A DNA stretch of 64,000 nt from Hyphomicrobiales bacterium 4NK60-0047b. GTDB lineage: Bacteria > Pseudomonadota > Alphaproteobacteria > Rhizobiales > HXMU1428-3. Position numbers and translations under genes: made by a program. The DNA lies in assembly GCA_040367435.1 (NCBI GenBank), contig BAABWY010000003.1, positions 62,001 through 126,000 of the forward strand. Direction: 5' to 3'. Positions 16,669 to 24,728 of this stretch are shown in pieces; position 1 is the first letter of the stretch; the number at the start of each line of letters is the position of its first letter. The notes beneath the pieces are model-generated. The model saw only the letters and a list, made by a program, of their open reading frames with translations, was not told where the DNA came from and did no database searches.

Positions 16669-17966
16669 TCCCTCGCTATTCCCGTAAAGAGATGACTGAT
16701 ATTTGGGAACCAGCTACGAAATTCCGCATTTGGTTTGAAATTGAAGCTCATGCAGCTTCTGCAATGGCTGAACTTGGGACTATTCCGCAAGCTTCTGCTG
16801 ATGTGATCTGGGAAAAAGGCGGGAAAGCTGAATTTAATGTTGACCGCATTGACGAGATTGAGCGGGAAGTGAAGCATGATGTGATTGCCTTCCTAACACA
16901 TCTAGCCGAGCATGTTGGAGATGATGCCCGTTTTGTGCACCAGGGGCTGACCTCATCTGATGTTTTAGACACTTGCTTTAACGTGCAGCTTGTTAAAGCA
17001 ACGGATATTCTACTTGCTGACCTTGATGAATTGCTTGCGGTTCTAAAACGCCGTGCAGACGAGCACAAAGACACCGTCTGTGTTGGCCGTAGCCACGGCA
17101 TTCATGCTGAGCCGGTTACTGTTGGTTTAAAGATGGCTTCTTTTTATGCTGAGTTTGATCGCTCGAAAAAACGCCTTCTTGCTGCGCGCGAAGAGATTGC
17201 AACATGTGCGCTTTCTGGTGCAGTTGGCACATTTGCAAATATTGACCCACGGGTTGAAGTTTATGTTGCAGAGAAGCTTGGCCTTGAAGCCGAGCCGGTT
17301 TCAACTCAAGTGATCCCTCGTGATCGTCATGCGATGTATTTTGCAACCTTAGGTGTGATTGCCAGCTCTATTGAGCGCCTGGCAGTTGAAGTTCGTCATT
17401 TACAAAGAACCGAAGTTTTAGAAGCTGAAGAATATTTCTCGCCTGGTCAAAAAGGCTCTTCAGCTATGCCGCATAAGCGGAACCCAATTTTGACTGAAAA
17501 CCTCACTGGTCTTGCTCGTTTGGTTCGCGGCTTTTCAATTCCTGCAATGGAAAATGTTGCGCTTTGGCATGAGAGAGATATTTCACACTCTTCTGTTGAG
17601 CGGATGATTGGCCCTGATGCGACAGTGACACTTGATTTTGCTCTGAAACGCTTAACGAATGTGATGGATAAGCTTGTTATCTACCCTGAGAACTGTGAGA
17701 AGAACCTCAATAAGCTAGGTGGCTTAGTCCATTCTCAGCGAGTGCTTCTAGCATTAACGCAAGCTGGTGTGAGCCGTGAAGATAGTTATCGTCTTGTGCA
17801 GCGCAATGCTATGAAAGTTTGGCGTGAAGGCAAAGACTTTATGACCGAGCTTTTGGCTGATGAAGAAGTTCGAGCTGCTTTGAGTGAAGATGATATCAAA
17901 GAGAAGTTTAATCTCGACTATCACACGAAACATGTCGATACTATTTATAAGCGCGTGTTTGGCTAA
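16665..17966 (+). CDS. purB: Adenylosuccinate lyase
   Basis: A 433-residue member of the fumarase/aspartase superfamily, catalysing two purine steps: SAICAR to AICAR plus fumarate, and adenylosuccinate to AMP plus fumarate. The superfamily signature GSSAMPHKRNP lies near residue 265, TSSDVLDTC near residue 100, and the histidine-bearing block VCVGRSHGIHAEPVTVG near residue 135. The length fits the Bacillus/alphaproteobacterial type. The start is the ATG that overlaps the stop of a short upstream frame. Confidence 0.95.
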   Translation: MIPRYSRKEMTDIWEPATKFRIWFEIEAHAASAMAELGTIPQASADVIWEKGGKAEFNVDRIDEIEREVKHDVIAFLTHLAEHVGDDARFVHQGLTSSDVLDTCFNVQLVKATDILLADLDELLAVLKRRADEHKDTVCVGRSHGIHAEPVTVGLKMASFYAEFDRSKKRLLAAREEIATCALSGAVGTFANIDPRVEVYVAEKLGLEAEPVSTQVIPRDRHAMYFATLGVIASSIERLAVEVRHLQRTEVLEAEEYFSPGQKGSSAMPHKRNPILTENLTGLARLVRGFSIPAMENVALWHERDISHSSVERMIGPDATVTLDFALKRLTNVMDKLVIYPENCEKNLNKLGGLVHSQRVLLALTQAGVSREDSYRLVQRNAMKVWREGKDFMTELLADEEVRAALSEDDIKEKFNLDYHTKHVDTIYKRVFG

Positions 17967-18043
17967 TATTCAGTTCCCCTTTGGCAGTTTTTTAGTGGTT
18001 TGACAAAAGCCTCTGCTGACAAAGGGGAAGAATTTCTCAATTC

Positions 18044-19297
18044 CTAAATCGCAACGAGTTCCACGGTCTGGTAATTTTCTTCGTTTGCTTTTCTTTGGGC
18101 AATTAGGTCTTGTACTGCTTTTTTCGCATCGCCCTTACCTAGATGAAATTCTGTCATCTCAACATGATTTCCAGGGTTTTGCCGACTTTTCCCTTTGGCC
18201 ATATACATGAGTTGATCGGCTGCCTTGACGAGTTCATCTGGTTCGCAAAATACATCCGGTCCGGTTTGAACAACTCCCATTGAGACATTAATTCTTAATT
18301 TGTCCTGTTGCTCCAAGGCGCTAAAGATCCGTTTGGCGACAATATCTTTTGCCATTTTTTGCTCTGTGTTTGGTAGAATAATACAGAATTCATCACCGCC
18401 ATATCTGCAACCAATATCAACTTCGCGAATGTTTTTTTGTATGACTTGACCAACAAATTTTAAAATATTATCGCCAGCTATATGCCCCTTATTATCGTTG
18501 ATTTCTTTAAAGCCGTTTAAGTCAAAATAAATCAGTGTGACGCGGCTACCAATTCGTTGTGCAACAGCAATTTCTCTGCGCATTTGTTCGTAAAATACAC
18601 GCTGGTTATAAAGGCCTGTAAGCGAATCTTTCGATGATAGCTCTTCTAACTGTGCCGTTCGTTCTGCTATGACTTCTTCAAGCCCTTCAGCATAGTCTTT
18701 CATTTCTTTTCTTGCCATCTCAACTTCAGTGACAAGGGTTGCGATATAAGTGTCAAAGACCAATTGCATATCAAACATGAAGAGTTGTTTCAAAGCTTGT
18801 TGAAATTCTACAAAAACTTCTTCTGTTTCTTTTTCTTGCATTAGCGGAAGAATGCAATTGTTAACGGCGGTTTCTAACTGCATCATTGCGGAGACATAAA
18901 GCTTTGGTGACACACCAATGCGGTGATGGACCTTACCGATCCGCAAGCGTTTATCGACATATTCCATATCATAAAACCCTCCGAACAAATCAAGGATATA
19001 TCCTCTCATTGAGCTTTTTAATCGCATAAGAGAGTGCAAGTCACCGATGAGTAGTGAAATTTCTGGATGTTCTAATTGGGTTATGTAAAAATTTTCAACG
19101 ATTTGATTTACATTTTGGTAGGCAATTTCTTTTGCCTTCGTCAGGCTTTTTTCATGTGCCTTTGTAAAGCCTAACATTTTTTTTCTTATTGCTATGTCAC
19201 GCTCAGTGATTTGTATTTGCTGCGCTAAAGTTTGCTTTACAGAGAGGTTGGCATTTTGTTGTGTAAGTTCCGTTTCGATATCTCTTCTGTAGCTCAT
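18044..19297 (-). CDS. Globin-coupled diguanylate cyclase
   Basis: A 417-residue cytoplasmic sensor. Residues about 35-185 form a protoglobin/globin-coupled sensor domain; the block IGKVHHRIGVSPKLYVSAM supplies the likely proximal heme histidine (H124 or H125). A coiled linker (about 190-220) leads to a GGDEF domain with the intact active site RYGGDEF (GGDEF at 300-304) and an RxxD inhibitory site (R291, D294) five residues before it. It should make cyclic-di-GMP in response to O2 or another heme ligand, with product inhibition. The ATG at 19297 has AAGGTG six bases upstream, better than the GTG three codons earlier. A small unknown gene lies 112 bases upstream. Confidence 0.9.
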   Translation of the reverse strand: MSYRRDIETELTQQNANLSVKQTLAQQIQITERDIAIRKKMLGFTKAHEKSLTKAKEIAYQNVNQIVENFYITQLEHPEISLLIGDLHSLMRLKSSMRGYILDLFGGFYDMEYVDKRLRIGKVHHRIGVSPKLYVSAMMQLETAVNNCILPLMQEKETEEVFVEFQQALKQLFMFDMQLVFDTYIATLVTEVEMARKEMKDYAEGLEEVIAERTAQLEELSSKDSLTGLYNQRVFYEQMRREIAVAQRIGSRVTLIYFDLNGFKEINDNKGHIAGDNILKFVGQVIQKNIREVDIGCRYGGDEFCIILPNTEQKMAKDIVAKRIFSALEQQDKLRINVSMGVVQTGPDVFCEPDELVKAADQLMYMAKGKSRQNPGNHVEMTEFHLGKGDAKKAVQDLIAQRKANEENYQTVELVAI

Positions 19298-19409
19298 TTT
19301 ATTCACCTTTTACCATCTTTCGTTCATAGGTGAATTAAGCATAATTGTGTTTAATGGGTAGTTACATTTTATTGGTGTGCTGAGTTGTTTTGGCACGCAC
19401 AGTTTCAGT

Positions 19410-19727
19410 TTAATTTATGACCTTGGTCTGTTTGTTTTTATGAACATTATGGTCTTCTTTTTCCATGATCATATCTGCGATCATTTCAAATTTTTCTTCA
19501 TTGCTATATTTGTACATGAATTCCAAAAGCGGGAGCAGATCATTTTTAATGATCAAATCAGAAAGGTCTAGACCATCTTCTTTCAACGAAAGATCTAGCT
19601 CATTTATGGTCAGCATTATGATTTTAGAGATTTGATCCAGACCAACAGATTCAGCATCTTTGGCTAGATAATAAAGTGAAGCAATCGTAGTGCGTAACTC
19701 AACTTCTTGTTCATCGGTCAAATTCAT
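19410..19727 (-). CDS. Small acidic hypothetical protein
   Basis: A 105-residue, Leu/Asp/Glu-rich, probably all-helical cytoplasmic protein without cysteines of note or membrane segments. I do not recognise it. It lies just upstream of the globin-coupled cyclase on the same strand (112-base gap), so the two may be co-transcribed and it could be a partner in cyclic-di-GMP signalling; that is inference from position only. A short AGAGA precedes the ATG. Confidence 0.6.
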   Translation of the reverse strand: MNLTDEQEVELRTTIASLYYLAKDAESVGLDQISKIIMLTINELDLSLKEDGLDLSDLIIKNDLLPLLEFMYKYSNEEKFEMIADMIMEKEDHNVHKNKQTKVIN

Positions 19728-19882
19728 GTGTTTATTCTCTGTAGAAATTATCCAAGGCTTAACACAGCCCTAAAAATATATCTTTAAGTGAGCAATTCTA
19801 TTCATTGTTATGTCTCACATTACAGTTTTTCTAAGTAAAAACACCTATCAACCTTGATAGGGGGTACTCATATTAAAGTTTA

Positions 19883-20070
19883 CGCTTCAGATGCCCACTC
19901 TTTTAACGCTCCTTCAGTTTGCCTACCAGCAACCGTCGCGGCATCCGTGCTTTTTAGAGCTGCGCTTCAGATGCCCACTCTTTTGATGCGCCTTCGGTTG
20001 CCCACTAGCAACCGGCGCGGCATCCGCGCTTTTTAGAGCTGCGCTTTAGATGCCCACAAAGCATCCGCGC
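19883..20070. repeat. REP-like array: two nested units plus one simple unit
   Basis: Units begin at 19883, 19963 and 20042, about 80 bases apart. In the second, the outer stem GCGC/GCGC and arms GATGCC/GGCATC enclose a complete inner unit with stem GCGCC/GGCGC, arms GGTTGC/GCAACC and loop CCACTA. The first is a degraded copy of the same nest. The third is a simple unit whose right end (20070) joins the 3' end of the decayed luxR copy. Confidence 0.8.
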
Positions 20071-20454
20071 TAGTTGGAGTGATAAGCCCTAATTTAATGG
20101 CCTTTACAACTGCCAAGGTGCGTTCGTTCACTTTTAAATTTATGGAATATATTCTTGATATGAAACCTTACTGTTGAATGCTTAATCATAAGGATATCGG
20201 CAATCACCTGATCGCTTTTTCCATCAGCTGCCCATAGTAAAATTTCACGTTCTCTTTCTGTGAGTGAGAGTTTTATGTTGCTGTTTTTATTATGGTCTGA
20301 ATATGCAAAATGAAATTGCCTTGTTAGAGCATCTATTTTTCTGAGCATATCTAAATTAGGTGTTTCTTTATCGTAACTGCTAGCAATTCCAACTCCTGAG
20401 AGCCCGCCAAAGCGGCCATGAATTGCAACTGCTGCACCTTTGAACATATAAAAA
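20071..20454 (-). pseudogene. Decayed third luxR copy (truncated, frameshifted)
   Basis: The frame encodes the C-terminal half of a LuxR-type regulator (IHGRFGGLSGVGIASSY, then the HTH EREREILLWAADGKSDQ and KHSTVRFHIKNIF). It is closest to the gene at 21263-22009. The N-terminal 110 or so residues, including the signal-binding pocket, are missing; homology begins just after the stop of the neighbouring copy. A run of four A (minus strand, 20132-20135) has one base too many: beyond it the other frame reads VNERTLAVVKAIKLGLITP, as in the intact copies. The 3' end then runs into a REP-like hairpin. A 128-residue frame over this region is therefore a remnant. Confidence 0.85.
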
Positions 20455-21204
20455 TCATTTTTGGTCATGGAATAAGGCACCGATGAAACTTGGAGTGATG
20501 AGCTGCATTTTAATGGCCTTAACCACCGCCATGGTTCTGTTATTGGCGCCTATTTTTAAAAAAATATTATTGATGTGATAGCGAACAGTTGCGTGCTGAA
20601 TGAATAAAATATCAGCAATTGATTGATCGCTTTTTCCTTCAGACATCCAATGCAAGATTTCAATTTCACGTAGAGAAAGATTGTTTGGGCTCGCCGTTGG
20701 CTGCGCATAATTTAGTTTGGAATAAACTTCATGAAATTGAAAGGCAAGCAGATTGAGCTTGGCCAGCATATCTTTATTTGGCGCGGCTCGTTTAAAGCTG
20801 CTTGTAATCCCAAAACCTGAGACTTCCATTCCCTCATGAACACCGACACCGACACCGCTAAAAATTCCAACATCCTCTGCTTCATGCATGATCTTAGATT
20901 GGATTTTGGTTAATTCCTGTTTTTCTATAATGCTTTCCCATGCGAAAGGCCCGTCAGATTTAAAGAGTTGCCTAACGACTGGGTCATGATCCATAAAGTT
21001 GGATTGATTGTAATAATTTGTCCATTCTTCTGGATAAGTGGTGACGATGCCAAATTCGGCTTTTCTATTTAATTTGGGTTGGTCGGTTGCATAGCAATAA
21101 ATAAGTCGGTCATAGCCCATGCTTTCCAAAGCGCTTTGAAAAAGTTGGTAGACGTCTTCTTTGTTGTTTGCTCTGTTTGTATTTTCAATAAAGCTGTCTA
21201 TCAT
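20455..21204 (-). CDS. LuxR-type regulator with autoinducer-binding domain (copy 2)
   Basis: A 249-residue transcription factor: an N-terminal autoinducer-binding domain (about 1-165) and a C-terminal LuxR HTH (about 178-235, with LSLREIEILHWMSEGKSDQS and QHATVRYHINNIF). The AHL-pocket residues of TraR (W57, Y61, D70, P71, W85) are matched at W61, Y65, D74, P75 and W89 with identical spacing. It lies 58 bases downstream of a close paralogue in the same orientation. No luxI lies in the window, so it behaves as a solo or responds to a distant synthase. Confidence 0.9.
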   Translation of the reverse strand: MIDSFIENTNRANNKEDVYQLFQSALESMGYDRLIYCYATDQPKLNRKAEFGIVTTYPEEWTNYYNQSNFMDHDPVVRQLFKSDGPFAWESIIEKQELTKIQSKIMHEAEDVGIFSGVGVGVHEGMEVSGFGITSSFKRAAPNKDMLAKLNLLAFQFHEVYSKLNYAQPTASPNNLSLREIEILHWMSEGKSDQSIADILFIQHATVRYHINNIFLKIGANNRTMAVVKAIKMQLITPSFIGALFHDQK

Positions 21205-21262
21205 TTTTAAACTTTGGTCTTCATATTGTTTTTCAATAGTTCTAAATAGAGAGAGTGCGGGC

Positions 21263-22009
21263 TTACCCCTTATATGGAAACCCTATGTAACTTGGTGAGA
21301 TCAAGCGCATTTTGATGGCTTTTACAACGGCCATGGTTCTCTCATTTACACCTAGTTTTTTAAAAACATTTTGAATATGAAACCTGACAGTTGAATGTTT
21401 GATTTCAAGCAGCTCAGCAATCACTGGGTCACTTTTCCCCTCAGCAGCCCAGAGTAGAATTTCTCTTTCTCTGGCTGAGAGTTTAATTTTTTTCTCTTCT
21501 ACAGTATCTTGATTATGATCTGAGTAAGCTAAATGAAATTGCCTAGAGAGTGCGTTTAATTTTCTTAAGGTATCTAAACTTGGATTTGTTTTTTCATAGC
21601 TACTTGCTATGCCAAGCCCCGATAGATTTCCGAAATGTCCATGAATGGAAACACCGACACCACTAAAGAGATTGATCTCGTTGGCTTCATCCATGATTTG
21701 TTTTTCAATTTTAGTGAATTCTTTAATTTTTGAAAGGCTGTCCCAACTGAAGGGGCCGTTAAAAATAAGGGCCTTCTTAAAGGTTGGATCATTTTTTATA
21801 TAGTCTGAGGAAAAATAACGATCCATCCATTCATCAGGATAGTTTGTGACTATACCGTGCTCGGCCTCTTTGTTTAGATCTGGCTGGTCGGTTAAGTAGG
21901 TATAGATTGTGCGATCATAACCAAAGTTACTGAGTGCCTTTAAAAAAAGCTGGTAGACCTCTTCTTTAGAGGTCGCTCTATTCGTATTTTCAATAAATTC
22001 TTCAATCAT
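21263..22009 (-). CDS. LuxR-type regulator with autoinducer-binding domain (copy 1)
   Basis: A 248-residue paralogue of the downstream regulator. The autoinducer-binding domain carries W61, Y65, D74, P75 and W89 at TraR-like spacing, and the HTH has LSAREREILLWAAEGKSDP, KHSTVRFHIQNVFKKLG and NERTMAVVKAIKMRLISP. A strong GGGGGAG ribosome-binding site precedes the ATG. It heads a run of three same-strand copies, the third of which is decayed. Its signal is probably an acyl-homoserine lactone by pocket conservation, but this cannot be proved from sequence. Confidence 0.9.
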   Translation of the reverse strand: MIEEFIENTNRATSKEEVYQLFLKALSNFGYDRTIYTYLTDQPDLNKEAEHGIVTNYPDEWMDRYFSSDYIKNDPTFKKALIFNGPFSWDSLSKIKEFTKIEKQIMDEANEINLFSGVGVSIHGHFGNLSGLGIASSYEKTNPSLDTLRKLNALSRQFHLAYSDHNQDTVEEKKIKLSAREREILLWAAEGKSDPVIAELLEIKHSTVRFHIQNVFKKLGVNERTMAVVKAIKMRLISPSYIGFPYKG

Positions 22010-22193
22010 TTTCAGCTCTCCCCCAAGAACATCAAACCTTATACTCTATCTATTTAATATATATATTTATACTCCCTATTGTCTTTATGCAAATTACTAC
22101 CAAATACAACCATATTTAATTACAGAACCTCTCCTTTAAAGTATAGTTTTGTATCATGCAGCAACTGTATCTAGGTTTTATTATAGCTTGAAA

Positions 22194-22221
22194 TAAAAAA
22201 GGCCGCAAATGCGGCCTTTTT
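22194..22221. terminator. Intrinsic terminator of the DUF1476 gene
   Basis: An A-run, stem GGCCGC/GCGGCC with AAAT loop, and T-run. It is symmetric, so it may also act on the plus strand. Confidence 0.88.
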
Positions 22222-22245
22222 GTAGTGTTTTTTTTGATTCGTTAT

Positions 22246-22560
22246 TTAGCTAAGTTCTTCACCTGCTTTAACAAAGAACTCAGAGAGCTTTTCAACGATT
22301 TCAGCTTCTGAAATGCCAAGGCCTGCTTCTTTAATATCAGCCATAACTTTGGCAATCACATCTGCATCACCTGCTTCTTTTAGGTCAGAAATAACAACTT
22401 CTTTTGCATATGCATCAGCTGCATCGCCTGTTTTGCCCATTTTTTCAGCCAACCAGAGGCCTAGTAATTTATCGCGGCGGGCATCAACTTTAAAGCGTAA
22501 TTCCTCATCATGGGCAAATTTAGCTTCAAACGCTTTTTCACGATCATTTAAATTATTCAT
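22246..22560 (-). CDS. F1-ATPase inhibitor zeta subunit (DUF1476)
   Basis: A 104-residue helical protein with the DUF1476 pattern: an N-terminal REKAFEAKFAHDEELRFKV segment, RRDKLLGLWLAEKMG, and a C-terminal four-helix region. In Paracoccus this family is the zeta subunit that blocks ATP hydrolysis by the F1-ATPase through its N-terminal inhibitory segment. Alphaproteobacteria commonly carry it directly upstream of, and divergent from, purC, as here. AGGAA before the ATG supports the start. Confidence 0.88.
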   Translation of the reverse strand: MNNLNDREKAFEAKFAHDEELRFKVDARRDKLLGLWLAEKMGKTGDAADAYAKEVVISDLKEAGDADVIAKVMADIKEAGLGISEAEIVEKLSEFFVKAGEELS

Positions 22561-22874
22561 TGGGCATTCCTCATATTTTGTTTTTTAAGCTGAATAATAG
22601 TAAACTCATTTATACCAATCTTACTTCAGACATAATGCGCTCTAAGTCGAAATTCAACGCTTTTCGAGGGCTTTACGTTGATAAAACTCAATTTATTAGT
22701 TAAGTCCTGGTTAAAACCCATTTTTTAACTGTATGAGATGAAAAAGAGTTATAGGGGACAAGCCGCTTTAAAACCTGTGTTAATTATTGTTTTTAATGAG
22801 GGTTTAGGCTAGTTTGCGGCCATATAGCTTGTTGAGGGGATATCTCCCTTCACAGTTTTGAAAAGGAATAAAAT
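22561..22874. other. Divergent promoter region of DUF1476 and purC
   Basis: A 314-base gap with no credible ORF. It must hold promoters for both flanking genes; I see no purine riboswitch or obvious palindromic operator. Confidence 0.45.
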
Positions 22875-23648
22875 ATGAACCGTCGCAGACGGCTTTATGA
22901 AGGTAAAGCAAAAATCCTTTATGAAGGCCCCGAGCCTGGAACACTCATTCAGCATTTTAAAGATGATGCCACAGCGTTTAACGCTAAAAAGCATGACTCT
23001 ATTGAAGGCAAAGGTGTTCTAAACAATCGTATTTCTGAGCATATTTTTGAACGCCTTGGTTCTATTGGCGTTCCGACGCATTTTATTAAGCGGATGAATA
23101 TGCGAGAGCAGCTCATAAAAGAATGTGAGATCGTGCCAATTGAAGTGGTTGTTCGTAATGTTGCGGCTGGTTCTTTGGTCAAAAAGCTTGGACTTGATGA
23201 AGGCATGCAATTGCCTCGTTCTATCATTGAGTTTTATTACAAATCAGATGAGCTTGATGATCCTATGGTCTCTGAAGAGCATATAACAGCTTTTGGCTGG
23301 GCTAATCCGCAAGAAATAGATGAGATGATGGCTCTTGCCCTTCGAATTAATGATTTTCTCTCTGGTTTGTTTTTTGGCATCGGCATTCGTCTTGTCGACT
23401 TTAAGATTGAGTTTGGGCGCCATTTTGAAAATGAAACTATGAAGATCATTCTTGCTGATGAAATTAGCCCGGATTGTTGTCGCCTTTGGGACATAGAAAC
23501 TGATGACAAGTTGGACAAAGACCGTTTTCGTCAGGATTTAGGTGGATTGATTGATGCCTATACTGAAGTTGCTAAACGCCTTGGCATTTTAACCGAGAAC
23601 CCAACAAACGAACCTTCTGGTCCAAGGCTTGTAACATCAAACGAATAA
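22875..23648 (+). CDS. purC: Phosphoribosylaminoimidazole-succinocarboxamide synthase
   Basis: A 257-residue SAICAR synthase, which joins CAIR and aspartate with ATP. Family motifs are [19 protein letters not shown] at the N-terminus, [15 protein letters not shown]-type sequence near residue 95 ([15 protein letters not shown]), and [14 protein letters not shown] near residue 195. AAGGA six bases before the ATG supports the start. It opens the purC-purS-purQ-purL run, separated from purS by a 145-base gap with two hairpins. Confidence 0.95.
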   Translation: MNRRRRLYEGKAKILYEGPEPGTLIQHFKDDATAFNAKKHDSIEGKGVLNNRISEHIFERLGSIGVPTHFIKRMNMREQLIKECEIVPIEVVVRNVAAGSLVKKLGLDEGMQLPRSIIEFYYKSDELDDPMVSEEHITAFGWANPQEIDEMMALALRINDFLSGLFFGIGIRLVDFKIEFGRHFENETMKIILADEISPDCCRLWDIETDDKLDKDRFRQDLGGLIDAYTEVAKRLGILTENPTNEPSGPRLVTSNE

Positions 23649-23652
23649 GACA

Positions 23653-23750
23653 GTGTGGTGGAGCCTAACTCGTTAGGTTTGTTCCACACCTAATTTTATT
23701 AACAAAATATCTATCACTAATATGGTCTCGGTTTTAAAAAGCGAGGCCAT
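23653..23750 (+). promoter_or_regulatory. Two hairpins in the purC-purS gap
   Basis: The first pairs GTGTGG and CCTAA arms with TTAGG and CCACAC (about 23653-23691); the second pairs ATGGTCTCG (23722-23730) with CGAGGCCAT (23742-23750). Neither ends in a clean T-run, so they look more like processing, stability or weak attenuation structures than full terminators. Confidence 0.45.
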
Positions 23751-23793
23751 TTATGGTTGCAGCTTTTACGAAAGACTAAAGAAAGACACAAAA

Positions 23794-24033
23794 ATGAAAG
23801 CACGGATCACTGTTACATTAAAAACCGGCGTTCTTGACCCACAAGGTAAGGCCATCGAACATGCTCTTGAGGGGCTTGGCTTTGCTGGTGTTGATGAAGT
23901 CCGCCAAGGCAAGCTGATTGAACTTGATCTGACTGACACAGACAAGGAAGCCGCAATGACCCGGGTTACAGAAATGTGCGAAAAGCTTCTGGCCAACACG
24001 GTGATTGAAAATTACTCTATTGAGCTGGAGTAA
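23794..24033 (+). CDS. purS: Phosphoribosylformylglycinamidine synthase subunit PurS
   Basis: A 79-residue small subunit of the three-part FGAM synthase, needed to bridge PurQ and PurL. It has the expected pattern [34 protein letters not shown] and a final [10 protein letters not shown]. The ATG at 23794 follows GAAAGA and begins [10 protein letters not shown] as in relatives; an in-frame ATG at 23722 would add a poorly conserved 24-residue extension and lies in a hairpin. The purQ start is five bases past its stop. Confidence 0.93.
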   Translation: MKARITVTLKTGVLDPQGKAIEHALEGLGFAGVDEVRQGKLIELDLTDTDKEAAMTRVTEMCEKLLANTVIENYSIELE

Positions 24034-24038
24034 CTCTG

Positions 24039-24728
24039 ATGCGATCATCCGTTATTGTTTTTCCCGCTTCAAATTGCGACCGAGACGCAAGCGTTGCCCT
24101 TGAGAAGATTACGGGCACTAAGCCCTCCATGGTTTGGCATGCAGAGAGCACCGTTCCAGAGAGTGATTTGATTGTGCTTCCTGGTGGCTTTTCATTTGGT
24201 GATTATTTGCGCTCTGGCGCCATGGCTGCGCAATCTCCCATTATGAAAGATGTTATTGCCAAGGCAAAGACTGGTGTACCAGTACTTGGTATTTGCAATG
24301 GCTTTCAGGTTTTGGTTGAAAGTGAGCTGCTACCGGGCGCGTTGATGCGCAACCGTGACATTAAATTTTTATGTAAAGATGTGCAGCTCAAAGTTGAGCG
24401 CAATGATACGATTTTTACTTCTAAATATGATGCCGGTGAAATTATCACCATTCCGATTGCACATCATGATGGCAACTACTTTGCCTCTGATGAAACCTTA
24501 AAAGAGCTAGAGGGTGATGGACGCGTTGCGTTTCGTTACGTTGATGATGCGGGCACTGCATCTTCCGAAGCCAACCCAAATGGTTCTCAGAACAATATTG
24601 CAGGAATTTACAATAAAGACATGAAGGTGCTTGGACTTATGCCTCACCCTGAACGACTGATCTCGCAAGAGCTTGGTGGCACAGATGGTGTTGGGTTGTT
24701 TGAAAGTTTGGTGGAGGCACTTCATTGA
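24039..24728 (+). CDS. purQ: Phosphoribosylformylglycinamidine synthase glutaminase subunit PurQ
   Basis: A 229-residue class I glutamine amidotransferase that supplies ammonia to PurL. The nucleophile is C86 in [13 protein letters not shown], and the His-Glu pair lies in LMPHPERL near the end. The start, five bases after purS, has GGAG as a ribosome-binding site inside the last purS codons. Its TGA overlaps the TTG start of purL. Confidence 0.95.
   Translation: MRSSVIVFPASNCDRDASVALEKITGTKPSMVWHAESTVPESDLIVLPGGFSFGDYLRSGAMAAQSPIMKDVIAKAKTGVPVLGICNGFQVLVESELLPGALMRNRDIKFLCKDVQLKVERNDTIFTSKYDAGEIITIPIAHHDGNYFASDETLKELEGDGRVAFRYVDDAGTASSEANPNGSQNNIAGIYNKDMKVLGLMPHPERLISQELGGTDGVGLFESLVEALH

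Noticed and set aside
20094-20480. A complete small LuxR/HTH gene of 128 codons
   Set aside because: The signal-binding half is missing and the end is out of frame compared with the intact copies; it is a remnant.
23722-23793. An upstream ATG start for purS
   Set aside because: It sits in a hairpin and adds 24 residues absent from known PurS proteins.
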